NCBI RefSeq assembly: GCF_003330765.1
Contig: NZ_CP024903.1
Location: 372,001 to 436,000, forward strand
DNA length: 64,000 bases
From: Burkholderia pyrrocinia
Lineage (GTDB): Bacteria > Pseudomonadota > Gammaproteobacteria > Burkholderiales > Burkholderiaceae
Direction of reading: 5' to 3'
In this document: positions 1 through 7,872 of the stretch, one piece after another
How the letters are laid out: every line of letters starts with the position of its first letter
Position numbering within the stretch: position 1 is the first letter of the stretch
Notes under the pieces: model-generated
The model's database searches: none
Told to the model about the DNA's origin: nothing
The model's input: the letters and a program-made list of their open reading frames with translations, nothing else
Program-made: the position numbers and the translations under genes

Positions 1-1206
1 GTGCCCACGCGTGAGCTGGCCGAACAAGTGCTGCAAAGCTTTATCGAATACGGCAAGGGCCTCGACTTACGATTTCTGGCCGCCTACGGCGGTGTGAGTA
101 TCAACCCGCAGATGATGAAGTTGCGCAAAGGCGTGGATGTGCTCGTTGCCACGCCGGGCCGTTTGCTGGATCTCAATCGCCAGAACGCAGTGCAGTTTGA
201 TCAAGTACAAACGCTGGTGCTGGATGAAGCCGACCGCATGCTGGATCTGGGCTTTGCGCGCGAACTCGACGCCGTCTTTGCTGCGTTGCCCGTTCAGCGC
301 CAGACCCTGCTGTTCTCCGCCACGTTTACCGACGATATCCGCGCCATGGCGGCGGGCATTCTGCGCGGCCCGGTCAATATCAGCGTCAGCCCGCCCAATG
401 CCACGGCCAGCAAGATCAAGCAGTGGGTGGTGCCGGTGGATAAAAGGAACAAGCCTGACCTCTTCATGCACCTTGTGGCCGAGAACCGCTGGGAGCACGC
501 GCTGGTGTTCGTCAAAACCCGCAATGGCGTGGATTACCTGGCGGCCATGCTGGATGAAGCGGGCTATGCGGTCGATACCATCCACGGCGACAAACCGCAA
601 CCCGCGCGCCTGCGTGCGCTGGAGCGCTTCAAGACGCGCGAAGTACAGATGCTGGTCGCCACCGATGTGGCTGCGCGCGGGCTGGATATCGACGACCTGC
701 CGCTGGTGATCAACGTTGATCTGCCGATCGTGGCGCAAGACTATGTGCACCGTATTGGCCGCACCGGCCGCGCGGGCGCCAGCGGCGTGGCGGTGTCCCT
801 TGTGTGTGCCGATGAAGCGCCGCAACTGGCCGCGATTGAAGCGCAGATCCGGCAAACGCTGCGCCGTGAAGAAGAGCCGGGTTTTGAAGCCGAACACCGC
901 GTGCCGGAAACCAGCGCGACGGGCCAGATCATCAAGAAACCCAAAAAGCCCAAGAAGCCCAAGGCGCCGCAAGCTGCGTCGGGCGCCATGCAGGTGCCCG
1001 GCAAAAAGCCGCGCCCGCAAAGTGGCGAAAACAAACGCAAGCCTGCGGCGCCGCGCGCTGTGGCCGCGGGTAAAGGCACAAGCTTGTCCAGCGGTAACCC
1101 ATTCAGCGTGCCAAAGCCACGCAGCAAACCCGCCAGCAAGCCAGCTGCGGGTTCACGTAAGCCGGCCGGCAAACCCGCTGGTGGCCGTGGCAAACGCCAA
1201 CCCTGA
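1..1206 (+). CDS. DEAD-box RNA helicase, RhlE-like (5' end cut by window)
   Basis: ATP-dependent RNA helicase that remodels RNA or ribonucleoprotein in the cytoplasm. The 401 visible residues begin inside the helicase core, so the P-loop (motif I) lies upstream of the window. Visible motifs in order are PTRELA (2-7), TPGR (51-54), DEAD (75-78), SAT (106-108), ARGLDI (225-230) and HRIGRTGR (250-257). From about residue 300 a basic tail rich in Lys, Pro, Ala and Gly follows, as in RhlE-type proteins, and probably contacts RNA. The codon choice (frequent AAA, GAT, CAA) looks less GC-biased than in the neighbours, which may mean a different origin. The family is certain; the exact orthologue is not. 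Confidence 0.93.
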   Translation: MPTRELAEQVLQSFIEYGKGLDLRFLAAYGGVSINPQMMKLRKGVDVLVATPGRLLDLNRQNAVQFDQVQTLVLDEADRMLDLGFARELDAVFAALPVQRQTLLFSATFTDDIRAMAAGILRGPVNISVSPPNATASKIKQWVVPVDKRNKPDLFMHLVAENRWEHALVFVKTRNGVDYLAAMLDEAGYAVDTIHGDKPQPARLRALERFKTREVQMLVATDVAARGLDIDDLPLVINVDLPIVAQDYVHRIGRTGRAGASGVAVSLVCADEAPQLAAIEAQIRQTLRREEEPGFEAEHRVPETSATGQIIKKPKKPKKPKAPQAASGAMQVPGKKPRPQSGENKRKPAAPRAVAAGKGTSLSSGNPFSVPKPRSKPASKPAAGSRKPAGKPAGGRGKRQP

Positions 1207-1566
1207 TCCGTTGGGATGAGTCACGCCAGCCCTGGAACAGGCTGGCGGTTTGCGGCCCGCTGGCAGGCAGCGGCGCGGCTTCGGCGTGCATCAGGTCGGC
1301 GGGTAACGGCGCACCGAATCCAGGAGCCATGCCAACTTCGGGGCCGAACGGGCGTTGAAATCGTGCGTAGCGAGCGTCCGATCGAGGTCGTCCCTGGCGA
1401 ATGTGTCCGCTTCTCACACGAAAGCCGTCATTTGATCGGCTCATCGCGAACTACCGCTTTGGATCGGTAAGCGCCATCCACGGAAATCCGCGAAGGACCT
1501 TTCTTTCTTCCTCTCCGACCCGATTCCAGTCGTGTCGGCGCGCAGGCAACGCGCCGCGTGCGGCCA
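1207..1566. other. 360-bp intergenic region with a weak hairpin
   Basis: No convincing gene is visible. Just after the helicase stop a short hairpin (GCCAGCC at 1225-1231 pairing with GGCTGGC at 1240-1246, then GGTTT) may act as a weak terminator. The short open frames in the remainder lack a credible ribosome binding site or a recognisable product. Confidence 0.4.
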
Positions 1567-1905
1567 TCACCCGTCGTCGGCCTTCGCCTGCAAACCCTTC
1601 AACCCCTGAATCACGACCAGCAGCGCGCGCCCGTGCTCGTCGGAGCCGTCCCACGCGTCGACGATCGCGTCGCGCAGCAGGTCGTTATACCGGCGGCGCG
1701 ATGGCTCCGTATCGACACCATAGAAACTGCATAGCTTATTGAATGGAACGCTGCGGCGTAGCCGATGCCCGTTCGACAGCCGAAGGCGCGAAACGGTTGG
1801 CTGGCTGACCCCGGAAAGTCGCGCGATTTCGCTGGACGAGCGTGTATCTGCCATCAAGCGGCGCAACAGGTCTTGAACGGGAAAATCTTGGTCCGGGGCT
1901 TCCAT
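1567..1905 (-). CDS. Small helix-turn-helix DNA-binding protein
   Basis: This 112-residue protein has a clear Xre/Cro-like helix-turn-helix at about residues 22-45 (SEIARLSGVSQPTVSRL, then a second region ending FNKLCSFYGV). It is probably a transcriptional repressor. An in-frame ATG lies 9 nt further upstream at 1914. I chose 1905 because a consensus TATAAT ends seven bases before it, which places transcription initiation on the A of this ATG (leaderless message). It is divergently transcribed from an unrecognised 299-residue protein 78 bp away, and the arrangement suggests it controls itself and that neighbour. The C-terminal half (about 60-112) has no domain I recognise. Confidence 0.72.
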   Translation of the reverse strand: MEAPDQDFPVQDLLRRLMADTRSSSEIARLSGVSQPTVSRLRLSNGHRLRRSVPFNKLCSFYGVDTEPSRRRYNDLLRDAIVDAWDGSDEHGRALLVVIQGLKGLQAKADDG

Positions 1906-1912
1906 GCGATGC

Positions 1913-1941
1913 ATTATACCTATACAGTTAGGGCTGTTGAA
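1913..1941 (-). promoter_or_regulatory. Sigma-70-type promoter of the small HTH gene
   Basis: Read on the minus strand: -35 box TTCAAC (1941-1936), 17-bp spacer, perfect -10 TATAAT (1918-1913). The predicted +1 falls at or next to the ATG at 1905, so the transcript would have no 5' leader. The spacer contains TATAGGTATA-type repeats that could be an operator shared with the divergent gene. Confidence 0.6.
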
Positions 1942-1983
1942 TGGGCTTGCTGTCACCAGCGAGGCTGTATCCCGAGAAAGTTG

Positions 1984-2883
1984 ATGACACTGAAACACCT
2001 TCCACCCACGTTCTGCTGGACCAAGATCGGTAGCGAGTCCGGCGAGGAACTGCCGACCGTCGTGCTCCGCAAGGAATGGGAGCGCCGGCTCGGGGGCGGG
2101 CGTTTTCTGTGGGGCATCAATCAGCCGCTCGGCAGCAGCGCGCAAGTCGCTGCGCATCGCACGGGTTCGCTGCTCGCGCTGTTTTCGCCGGTCGCGTCGC
2201 GCCCGCGCGCGGGCGAGCGCAAGGACGCGCTGCTGTGGAATGCGTGGGTCGATGCGAGCGGGCAGGTGCGGCCGCTTCCGCCGCACACGTTCATCGCGAG
2301 CCGTTCGACGCTGCCGTCGGGCCAGCGTCGCGAACAGCACTACGCGCTCGTGTGCGTGTCATCCACCGCGCTGACGGTCGGCACGCAGTTGCGCGTGTTT
2401 CCCGATCACCTGCGCAGCGTGAGTACGGGCAAGCCGCTTGGCGCTGCACAGGGCGCGGCCGTGGTCGATTGCGTCGGGCGCGCGAGGGAGCAGACGGGCA
2501 AGAGCTATCCGCTCGCGCTGTCGGTCGAGCTCGAAGCACCGTATTTCGTGCGGCTCGCGCAGCCGTGCGTGCTGAAGGCGCGCGATCTCGCCGAAGTGAA
2601 CAAGGCCACGCGCGCGGGCGATTTCGATCGCTTCGTCGAACTCGTCGCGCGCTTGCGCGGGCGTTCGCCGACGGATGCCGTGCGCGGCGTCACGCGCGAT
2701 CTGTTCGACGTGCCGCCGATCGAAACCGCGGCCGCGTATGTCGCGCCCGCGCATGGGGCGCGATTGCGCAGCCGGCCGGCGGTCGAGCATCCGCGTGACG
2801 TTACGGGCGATCTGTTCGACCTGTCGCCGGGCGAGGCGACCGCGTTCGGCGGTCTGGCGCATCCGCGTGTCGGGCGAGCGTGA
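1984..2883 (+). CDS. Uncharacterised 299-residue protein divergent from HTH gene
   Basis: I do not recognise a characterised family. The protein is soluble, with no signal peptide or membrane segment. Near the N-terminus it has a FLWGIN motif (41-46) after a KEWERR segment. The C-terminal part carries two similar short segments about 37 residues apart, VTRDLFDVPP and VTGDLFDLSP (DLFD at about 239 and 276), which look like a short linear peptide repeat. The start is the ATG at 1984; the longer upstream frame crosses the divergent promoter and is unlikely. Its pairing with a small divergent Xre-like regulator is the architecture often seen in accessory, defence or toxin-like modules, but that is inference only. 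Confidence 0.62.
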   Translation: MTLKHLPPTFCWTKIGSESGEELPTVVLRKEWERRLGGGRFLWGINQPLGSSAQVAAHRTGSLLALFSPVASRPRAGERKDALLWNAWVDASGQVRPLPPHTFIASRSTLPSGQRREQHYALVCVSSTALTVGTQLRVFPDHLRSVSTGKPLGAAQGAAVVDCVGRAREQTGKSYPLALSVELEAPYFVRLAQPCVLKARDLAEVNKATRAGDFDRFVELVARLRGRSPTDAVRGVTRDLFDVPPIETAAAYVAPAHGARLRSRPAVEHPRDVTGDLFDLSPGEATAFGGLAHPRVGRA

Positions 2884-3102
2884 CGTATGACATTCGCGCG
2901 GCGGATGCGCGGCGCGTGATGAAAACGTGGGAAAAGGTCGCGCAAGAATTTGTTGCAATCTCGCCATAGCGGATCGGCGAGCGCAGAGGGACAATCGGCA
3001 CGAAGCGCGCTGCGCGGCGGCCGATGTGTCGACAATCGATGGGTCGTGGTTCACGCCGCCGACATGCGCACCACGCACACTGAGCGTCGGCTTGCTTCAC
3101 AC
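2884..3102. other. Intergenic region, no gene seen
   Basis: About 220 bp between the 299-residue protein and the inverted-repeat element. I see no credible coding frame, terminator or RNA gene. Confidence 0.35.
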
Positions 3103-3325
3103 TAGGGCCTGTTCCCGCTAATAACGGGCTTGCGAACGTGCCTTGCCGGTCGTAGTGCAAGGAGTGAGGAGCGCCGTTTGGCCGAGCCAAACGCCCCGAA
3201 GGAAGTCCCCTTGGGGGACAAGCGACGATCGACGCCGCAATACGGCCGGCAAGGCGCGTTCCCCTGATTGGAAAAAATCGTTTGTGGGGCTGGCGCAAGC
3301 CCGTTATTAGCGGGAACAGGCCCTA
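3103..3325. repeat. 223-bp element with 32-bp perfect terminal inverted repeats (MITE-like)
   Basis: The left arm 3103-3134 and right arm 3294-3325 are exact reverse complements over 32 bp. The outermost dinucleotide on each side is TA, so the element proper may be a 30-bp inverted repeat flanked by a TA target duplication, as for mariner/IS630 or some IS5-type elements. Inside, a second imperfect stem pairs 3135-3158 with about 3237-3260. Two further perfect hairpins lie between them: GTTTGGC/GCCAAAC near 3177 and GTCCCC/GGGGAC near 3207. There is no transposase frame. It may be a non-autonomous mobile element or a folded RNA. It ends 20 bp before a small gene and could affect its expression. 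Confidence 0.72.
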
Positions 3326-3345
3326 ACCCTGAGGGAGAAGTGTCG

Positions 3346-3576
3346 ATGTCGACCCACATCTGTTCGCGGGAAGCCCGGGCCGCGCAACGCTTCGTCGAAG
3401 CGACGCGCAACGTCGATCAAGCCTTTCGCGCCGTGCGCGGCGAAAGCGACGACGATGGTTCGTCGGCCGAATACGCACGCGCGATGTCGCGCCTCGATCG
3501 CGCGCTCGACGAGCTGGCGCGTGCACAGGAATTCTTCGACCGCGTGGTAAGCGCCGACGCGGCGCGCGGCAACTGA
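3346..3576 (+). CDS. Small hypothetical protein, 76 residues
   Basis: Unrecognised soluble protein, largely predicted alpha-helical with alternating Arg, Glu and Ala residues, starting MSTHICSRE. A GAGGGAGAAG ribosome binding site lies just before the ATG. It stands alone between the inverted-repeat element and a convergent aldo/keto reductase gene. No signal peptide, membrane segment or catalytic motif is evident. Confidence 0.6.
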   Translation: MSTHICSREARAAQRFVEATRNVDQAFRAVRGESDDDGSSAEYARAMSRLDRALDELARAQEFFDRVVSADAARGN

Positions 3577-3673
3577 TTCCGCCGCTTCCGCTGTTTCGCG
3601 CGTCGGGCGACGCGCGTTCATCTTCTTGCCGGGCATGCCGCCCGGCCTGTCATTCGTTCACCCCGCCCAGACT

Positions 3674-4681
3674 TCAGACCTTGCGGCCTTCGACCGGATA
3701 GCCGGGATCGGTATAGCCGTGCGTCGACGCATGCCCGGGCGGCACGAGCGAATCGACGAACCGCTCGTCGTCGGGGCCGAGTTCGAGCGTCAGCGCATCG
3801 ATGTAGCTGTCCCAGTGCGCTTCGGTGCGCGGCCCTGCGATCGTCGAGCTGACGATGCGGTTCTTCATGACCCACGCGAGCGCGAATGCAACCGAGGTCG
3901 TGCCGCGCGCGGCTGCATGCGCGGCCACCTGTTGCGCGATGTGCAGCGATTCGGGTCGCCATTCCGTCTGCTGGATGCGCCGGTCGCCGCGGCCCGCGCG
4001 CGAATCGGCGGGCGGCTGCGCATCCACCGCGTATTTGCCGGTCAGCACGCCGCGCGCGAGCGGGCTGTACGGCACGACACCGATCCCGTAATGCGCGGCG
4101 GCCGGAAGCTGTTCGACCTCGGCCGTACGATCGACGAGGTTGTACAGCGGTTCGCTCGCGACCGGACGATCGATGCCGAGCTGGTCGGCGAGCCGCACGA
4201 TCTCGGCGATGCGCCAGCCTTTGAAGTTCGACAGCCCGAAGTAGCGCACCTTGCCTTGCCGGATCAGGTCGGCCACCGCGCGCATGGCTTCGTCGAGCGG
4301 CGCGTCGGTCAGCGCACGATGGAAATAGAGGATGTCGATGTAATCGGTGCCGAGCCGCTTGAGGCTCGCGTCGACCGATTCGAAGATCCATTTGCGCGAC
4401 TGGCCCTGCCGGTTCGGCCCGGCGTCCGGTCCGGCCGGATAGCCGAACTTCGTCGCGACGACCCAGCTGTCGCGACGCGGCGCGATCGCGCGGCCGACGA
4501 TTTCTTCCGAGCGTCCGGCGTGATAGACGTCGGCTGTGTCGATGAAATTGACGCCCTGGTCGAACGCCTTGTCGACGATGCGTGCCGACGTCGCTTCGTC
4601 GGTCTCGCCGCCGAACATCATTGCGCCGAGACACAGCGGCGACACCTTGAGCGCGCTGCGCCCGAGATAGCGGTAATCCAT
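3674..4681 (-). CDS. Aldo/keto reductase
   Basis: NADPH-dependent oxidoreductase of the aldo/keto reductase superfamily, 335 residues, cytoplasmic TIM barrel. The catalytic tetrad is visible: Asp48 and Tyr53 in FIDTADVY, Lys78 in ATKFG and His121 in ILYFHRAL. The family signature LIRQGKVRYFGLSNF follows at about 140-155. The substrate cannot be read from sequence. It lies 54 bp downstream of a carboxymuconolactone-decarboxylase-family gene on the same strand and is probably co-transcribed with it. Confidence 0.92.
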   Translation of the reverse strand: MDYRYLGRSALKVSPLCLGAMMFGGETDEATSARIVDKAFDQGVNFIDTADVYHAGRSEEIVGRAIAPRRDSWVVATKFGYPAGPDAGPNRQGQSRKWIFESVDASLKRLGTDYIDILYFHRALTDAPLDEAMRAVADLIRQGKVRYFGLSNFKGWRIAEIVRLADQLGIDRPVASEPLYNLVDRTAEVEQLPAAAHYGIGVVPYSPLARGVLTGKYAVDAQPPADSRAGRGDRRIQQTEWRPESLHIAQQVAAHAAARGTTSVAFALAWVMKNRIVSSTIAGPRTEAHWDSYIDALTLELGPDDERFVDSLVPPGHASTHGYTDPGYPVEGRKV

Positions 4682-4735
4682 CAGGAGGCTCCATGCGGGC
4701 GCGGGCCCGCCGGTTGAATGAAAGGGGTGCGGCGC

Positions 4736-5062
4736 TTAGACGCCGGCTTCGTCGAACACGCGTTGCGCGATCGGCAGCGCCGAACTCGCAGTCGGCCAGC
4801 CCGAGTAGAACGCGAGGTGCGTGATCGCTTCGATCAGCTCGTCGCGCGTGAGGCCGTTGTCGAGCGCTTTCTTCAGGTGGAACGGCAGTTCGTTGACGCG
4901 ATACAGCGACACGAGGCTCGCGACCGTGACCAGGCTGCGATCGCGCGGCGACAGGCCGGCGCGCTGCCAGACGTCGCCGAACAGCACGTTGTCGGTGTAG
5001 TCGGCGAGGGCGGGTGCGATGGCGCCGAACGCTGTGCGCGCGGCGGAAGTCGGTTCGGACAT
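4736..5062 (-). CDS. Carboxymuconolactone decarboxylase (CMD) family protein
   Basis: Small 108-residue protein of the CMD/AhpD-like fold. The family core is visible at about 38-90 (LSPRDRSLVTVASL, then NELPFHLKKALDNG and LTRDELIEAITHLAFYSGWP). Glu58 and His62 correspond to the conserved proton-relay positions. There is no CXXC pair, so a peroxidase-type AhpD activity is unlikely. The ATG at 5062 has a GGAG ribosome binding site; an upstream ATG at 5131 would add an implausible basic leader. It lies between a LysR gene upstream and the aldo/keto reductase downstream, all on the minus strand. Such small CMD proteins commonly accompany aldo/keto reductases, but the substrate is unknown. Confidence 0.88.
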   Translation of the reverse strand: MSEPTSAARTAFGAIAPALADYTDNVLFGDVWQRAGLSPRDRSLVTVASLVSLYRVNELPFHLKKALDNGLTRDELIEAITHLAFYSGWPTASSALPIAQRVFDEAGV

Positions 5063-5172
5063 CGATGGCTCCGGGGGAATTGGGGGACACCGACGATGGT
5101 AGCCACCGATGCGCTTATCGATAATCCCCAATCATTCGCATGCACTTATCGAGTTGATTCATGAATCGCGGC

Positions 5173-6066
5173 TCATGCGCGGTAGCGCAGCGCGTCGACG
5201 ATCACGGCGAGCGCGCGTGACGACTGCCGCCGGCTCGCGTAGTACAGGTGATGGCCGGGGAACGTCGGGCACCAGTCGTCGAGCACGCTGTCGAGGCGAC
5301 CGGCGGCGACATGCGGCGCGGCGAGTTCGGCGGGCACGTATGCGAGCCCGTAGCCCGCGAGCGCCGCGTCGAGCATTTCGTATGTGCCGTTGAACGTGAC
5401 CTGCCCGTCGACGCGCACCTGCAGCGTGTCGTCGCCGCGCGCGAGCTCCCACGCGTACAGCGCACCGTGCGTCGGCAGGCGCAGGTTGATGCAGTCGTGC
5501 GCGACGAGATCCTGCGGCGACGCGGGACGCGCGCGTTCCGCGAAATACGCGGGCGCGCCGACGATCGCCATTTTCAGGTCGGGCGAGATGCGCACGGCGA
5601 TCATGTCCTTCGCGACCTGGTCGCCGAGCCGGACGCCGATATCGAAGCGCTCCGCGACGATGTCGGACAGCCCGTAGTCGGTCACGAACTCGACCTTCAG
5701 GTCGCGATAGTCGCGCAGCATCGGCGCGAGCTTCGGCCACAGCAGCGTGCGGATCACGTAGTCGGTCGCGTTGATGCGCACGGTGCCGGCCGGCTTGTCG
5801 CGCAGTTCCGCGAGCGCCGACAGCTCGGCCTCGATTTCGTCGAAGCGCGGTGCGAGGTTGCGCAGCAGGCGATCGCCGGCTTCGGTCGGTGCGACGCTGC
5901 GCGTCGTGCGCGTGAGCAGCCGCACGCCGAGGCGCGTTTCGAGTGAACGGATCGTATGGCTGAGCGCGGATTGCGAGACGCCGAGCTGGGCGGCCGCACG
6001 CGTGAAACTGCGCTCGCGCGCGACGGCGATGAAAGCGAGCAGATCCGCAAAGTTGTCGCGCGGCAT
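5173..6066 (-). CDS. LysR-family transcriptional regulator
   Basis: 297-residue LysR-type regulator. The N-terminal winged helix-turn-helix spans about residues 3-62 (RSFTRAAAQLGVSQSALSHTIRSLE), followed by the periplasmic-binding-protein-like effector domain to about 290. The start at 6066 (MPRDNF) gives the standard LysR N-terminus; an ATG 39 nt upstream would add an atypical extension. It is transcribed in the same direction as the CMD and aldo/keto reductase genes, 110 bp upstream of them, rather than divergently. It is a likely regulator of them, but this is not proven. Confidence 0.92.
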   Translation of the reverse strand: MPRDNFADLLAFIAVARERSFTRAAAQLGVSQSALSHTIRSLETRLGVRLLTRTTRSVAPTEAGDRLLRNLAPRFDEIEAELSALAELRDKPAGTVRINATDYVIRTLLWPKLAPMLRDYRDLKVEFVTDYGLSDIVAERFDIGVRLGDQVAKDMIAVRISPDLKMAIVGAPAYFAERARPASPQDLVAHDCINLRLPTHGALYAWELARGDDTLQVRVDGQVTFNGTYEMLDAALAGYGLAYVPAELAAPHVAAGRLDSVLDDWCPTFPGHHLYYASRRQSSRALAVIVDALRYRA

Positions 6067-6142
6067 GGAGGGTGTCGGGTGGTCGGTGCCAGCGCATCGT
6101 ACCACCGGGTTCGCCGGGCCGCGTGGCGGCGCGGCGCGCGCG

Positions 6143-7021
6143 TCACCCCGCGCGCGTCATGCCCGGCGCATGGGGCGCGGGATGGGACGCGTAGCCGCCA
6201 CGCTGGAACGATGTCGCGAAGAACCGCATCTGGTAGCGGATCGCATTCGCCCAGTAATCCCAGGTGTGGCCGCCCGGCCGCTCCGCGTAGTCGTGCGGTA
6301 CGCCAAGCGCGACGAGCCGTTCGTGCAGCGTGCGGTTCGAGCCGACGAACGCATCGTCGCGGCCGCAATCGATCGTCAGGTCGAGATGCGCGCGCACGAA
6401 CGCGCGCGCGCTTTCGACGATCACGTTGCGGTTCCAGAATGACGGATGGCGGCCGGGGTCGCCGAACACGTGGTCGATGCCCGGTTCGTCCTCGCAGCAG
6501 CGCGGATCGACCGCGCCGCTGATGCTGCCGACCGCGCCGAACGTGTCGGGCCGGTCGAGCGCGATGCGCAGCGCGCCGAAGCCGCCCATGCTGAGCCCGG
6601 TGATCGCGCGGGCGCGCTGCGTCGCGATCGTGCGGAAGTGCAAGTCGACATACGACACGACTTCGTCGCCGATGAAGGTTTCGTAGCGGCTGCCCGAATC
6701 GAACGGGCTGTCGATGTACCAGCTTTCGTGTCCGCCGTCGGGCATCACGAGGATCACGTGATAGAGGTCGGCCAGCGCGGCGATGTGCGTGTTCGACGTC
6801 CAGTCGGTATGGTCGCCGCCCGAGCCGTGCAGCAGATAGACGACCGGATAGCGTTCGACGCCGCGGTTGCCGCGTGCGTAATCGTCAGGCAGCACGACGG
6901 TTGCCCTGAGCGTCTCGCTCATCGCGGCGCTGGGAATCGCGACGACCCGCGCATGAAACGCGAGAGCCGGGCCCGAGACGGCGAGCAGCAGAAGCAGCCA
7001 GAAGGCGCGTGCCAGGTTCAT
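6143..7021 (-). CDS. Secreted esterase of the S-formylglutathione hydrolase/antigen-85-like family
   Basis: 292-residue alpha/beta hydrolase with an N-terminal signal peptide (hydrophobic stretch 7-21, ending near ALA), so it acts in the periplasm or outside. The nucleophile elbow is GLSMGG with Ser144. The acid is probably Asp222 or Asp223 in DCGRDD, and the His is His252 in GGHTWDYW. The fold matches tributyrin, feruloyl or antigen-85-like esterases. The ATG at 7021 is preferred because GAGG precedes it at normal spacing; an ATG four codons upstream is also possible. Monocistronic by position. Substrate unknown. Confidence 0.88.
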   Translation of the reverse strand: MNLARAFWLLLLLAVSGPALAFHARVVAIPSAAMSETLRATVVLPDDYARGNRGVERYPVVYLLHGSGGDHTDWTSNTHIAALADLYHVILVMPDGGHESWYIDSPFDSGSRYETFIGDEVVSYVDLHFRTIATQRARAITGLSMGGFGALRIALDRPDTFGAVGSISGAVDPRCCEDEPGIDHVFGDPGRHPSFWNRNVIVESARAFVRAHLDLTIDCGRDDAFVGSNRTLHERLVALGVPHDYAERPGGHTWDYWANAIRYQMRFFATSFQRGGYASHPAPHAPGMTRAG

Positions 7022-7131
7022 CGATCCTCGCATGTGTCGATCCCGTCCGGCGGCGGGCGCCGGGAAAACCCTGTTCGAGCGACTCTAGCAACCGCGCCTT
7101 TCAACCATATTTCGGCGAACCCTACCTGTTG

Positions 7132-7872
7132 TCAGGCGAGCGGCGCGCACACGATGCGCTCGACTGCCTCGCGAAACGCGTCGGGCCGCTCGGCCGGCAT
7201 CAGGTGCCCGCAGCGTTCGATCGTGTCGAAGCCGGCACAGCGCGCGAGCGCCCAGTCCGGCACATGCCAGCCCGCGCGCGAGCGTTCGCCCTCGACCAGC
7301 CAGACCGGATGGCGCTCGAACACCTGCGCGAGCGCCAGCGGGTAGCCGGGTTCGCCGGTCGTCTCGACCACCGAGCGGCCCATCGCGCGCAGCGTCGACG
7401 CCGGCTGATGCGCGAGCCAGCGGCGTGCGTCGTCGACCATGCGCGGCGACGGTTCGTCGATCGCGCCGCGCAGCCAGGCGAGCGGATCGGCGCGCAGGCC
7501 GTCGAGCATCGCGTCGGCTTGCGCAGGCGTCATGCGGCCGACCGACGCCGACCAGAACGCATCGTCGAGCGTGAAGTTGCCTTCGACGTTGACGATCCGC
7601 CGCACGCGCTCGGGGTGTGCATGCGCGAACAGCATCGCGATCGCGCCGCCGACCGAGTGGCCGACGACATCGACCGGCTGCGGGCCGAAGTGCGCGTCGA
7701 CGGCTTGCCGGACATGCTCGACCTGCGCGGCGAGCGTGATCGCGTCGGACGGCGCCGCGCGATGCGCACCGTAGCCGAGCAGGTCGGGGGCGAGGTGCGG
7801 GCCGTCCCATCCGCGCACGTCGAACGTGCCGATGAAACCATGAATGAAGACGACGGGGGCGGGCTGGGTCAT
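7132..7872 (-). CDS. Alpha/beta-fold hydrolase
   Basis: 246-residue cytoplasmic alpha/beta hydrolase. An oxyanion-side HGF motif lies at 11-13, the nucleophile motif GHSVGG has Ser73, and the catalytic His is His223 in CGHLMP. Its ATG overlaps the stop of the upstream DinB-family gene by 4 nt (ATGA), so the two are translationally coupled and likely form an operon. There is no signal peptide. Substrate not predictable from sequence. Confidence 0.9.
   Translation of the reverse strand: MTQPAPVVFIHGFIGTFDVRGWDGPHLAPDLLGYGAHRAAPSDAITLAAQVEHVRQAVDAHFGPQPVDVVGHSVGGAIAMLFAHAHPERVRRIVNVEGNFTLDDAFWSASVGRMTPAQADAMLDGLRADPLAWLRGAIDEPSPRMVDDARRWLAHQPASTLRAMGRSVVETTGEPGYPLALAQVFERHPVWLVEGERSRAGWHVPDWALARCAGFDTIERCGHLMPAERPDAFREAVERIVCAPLA

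Noticed and set aside
1216..1742. Several short frames between the helicase and the HTH gene.
   Set aside because: Low-complexity Arg/Ser/Pro content, no ribosome binding sites and no similarity that I recognise.
3102..3410. A 102-codon minus-strand frame spanning the inverted-repeat element.
   Set aside because: Its sequence is dictated by the element (arms and hairpins), so it is more likely part of the repeat than a gene.
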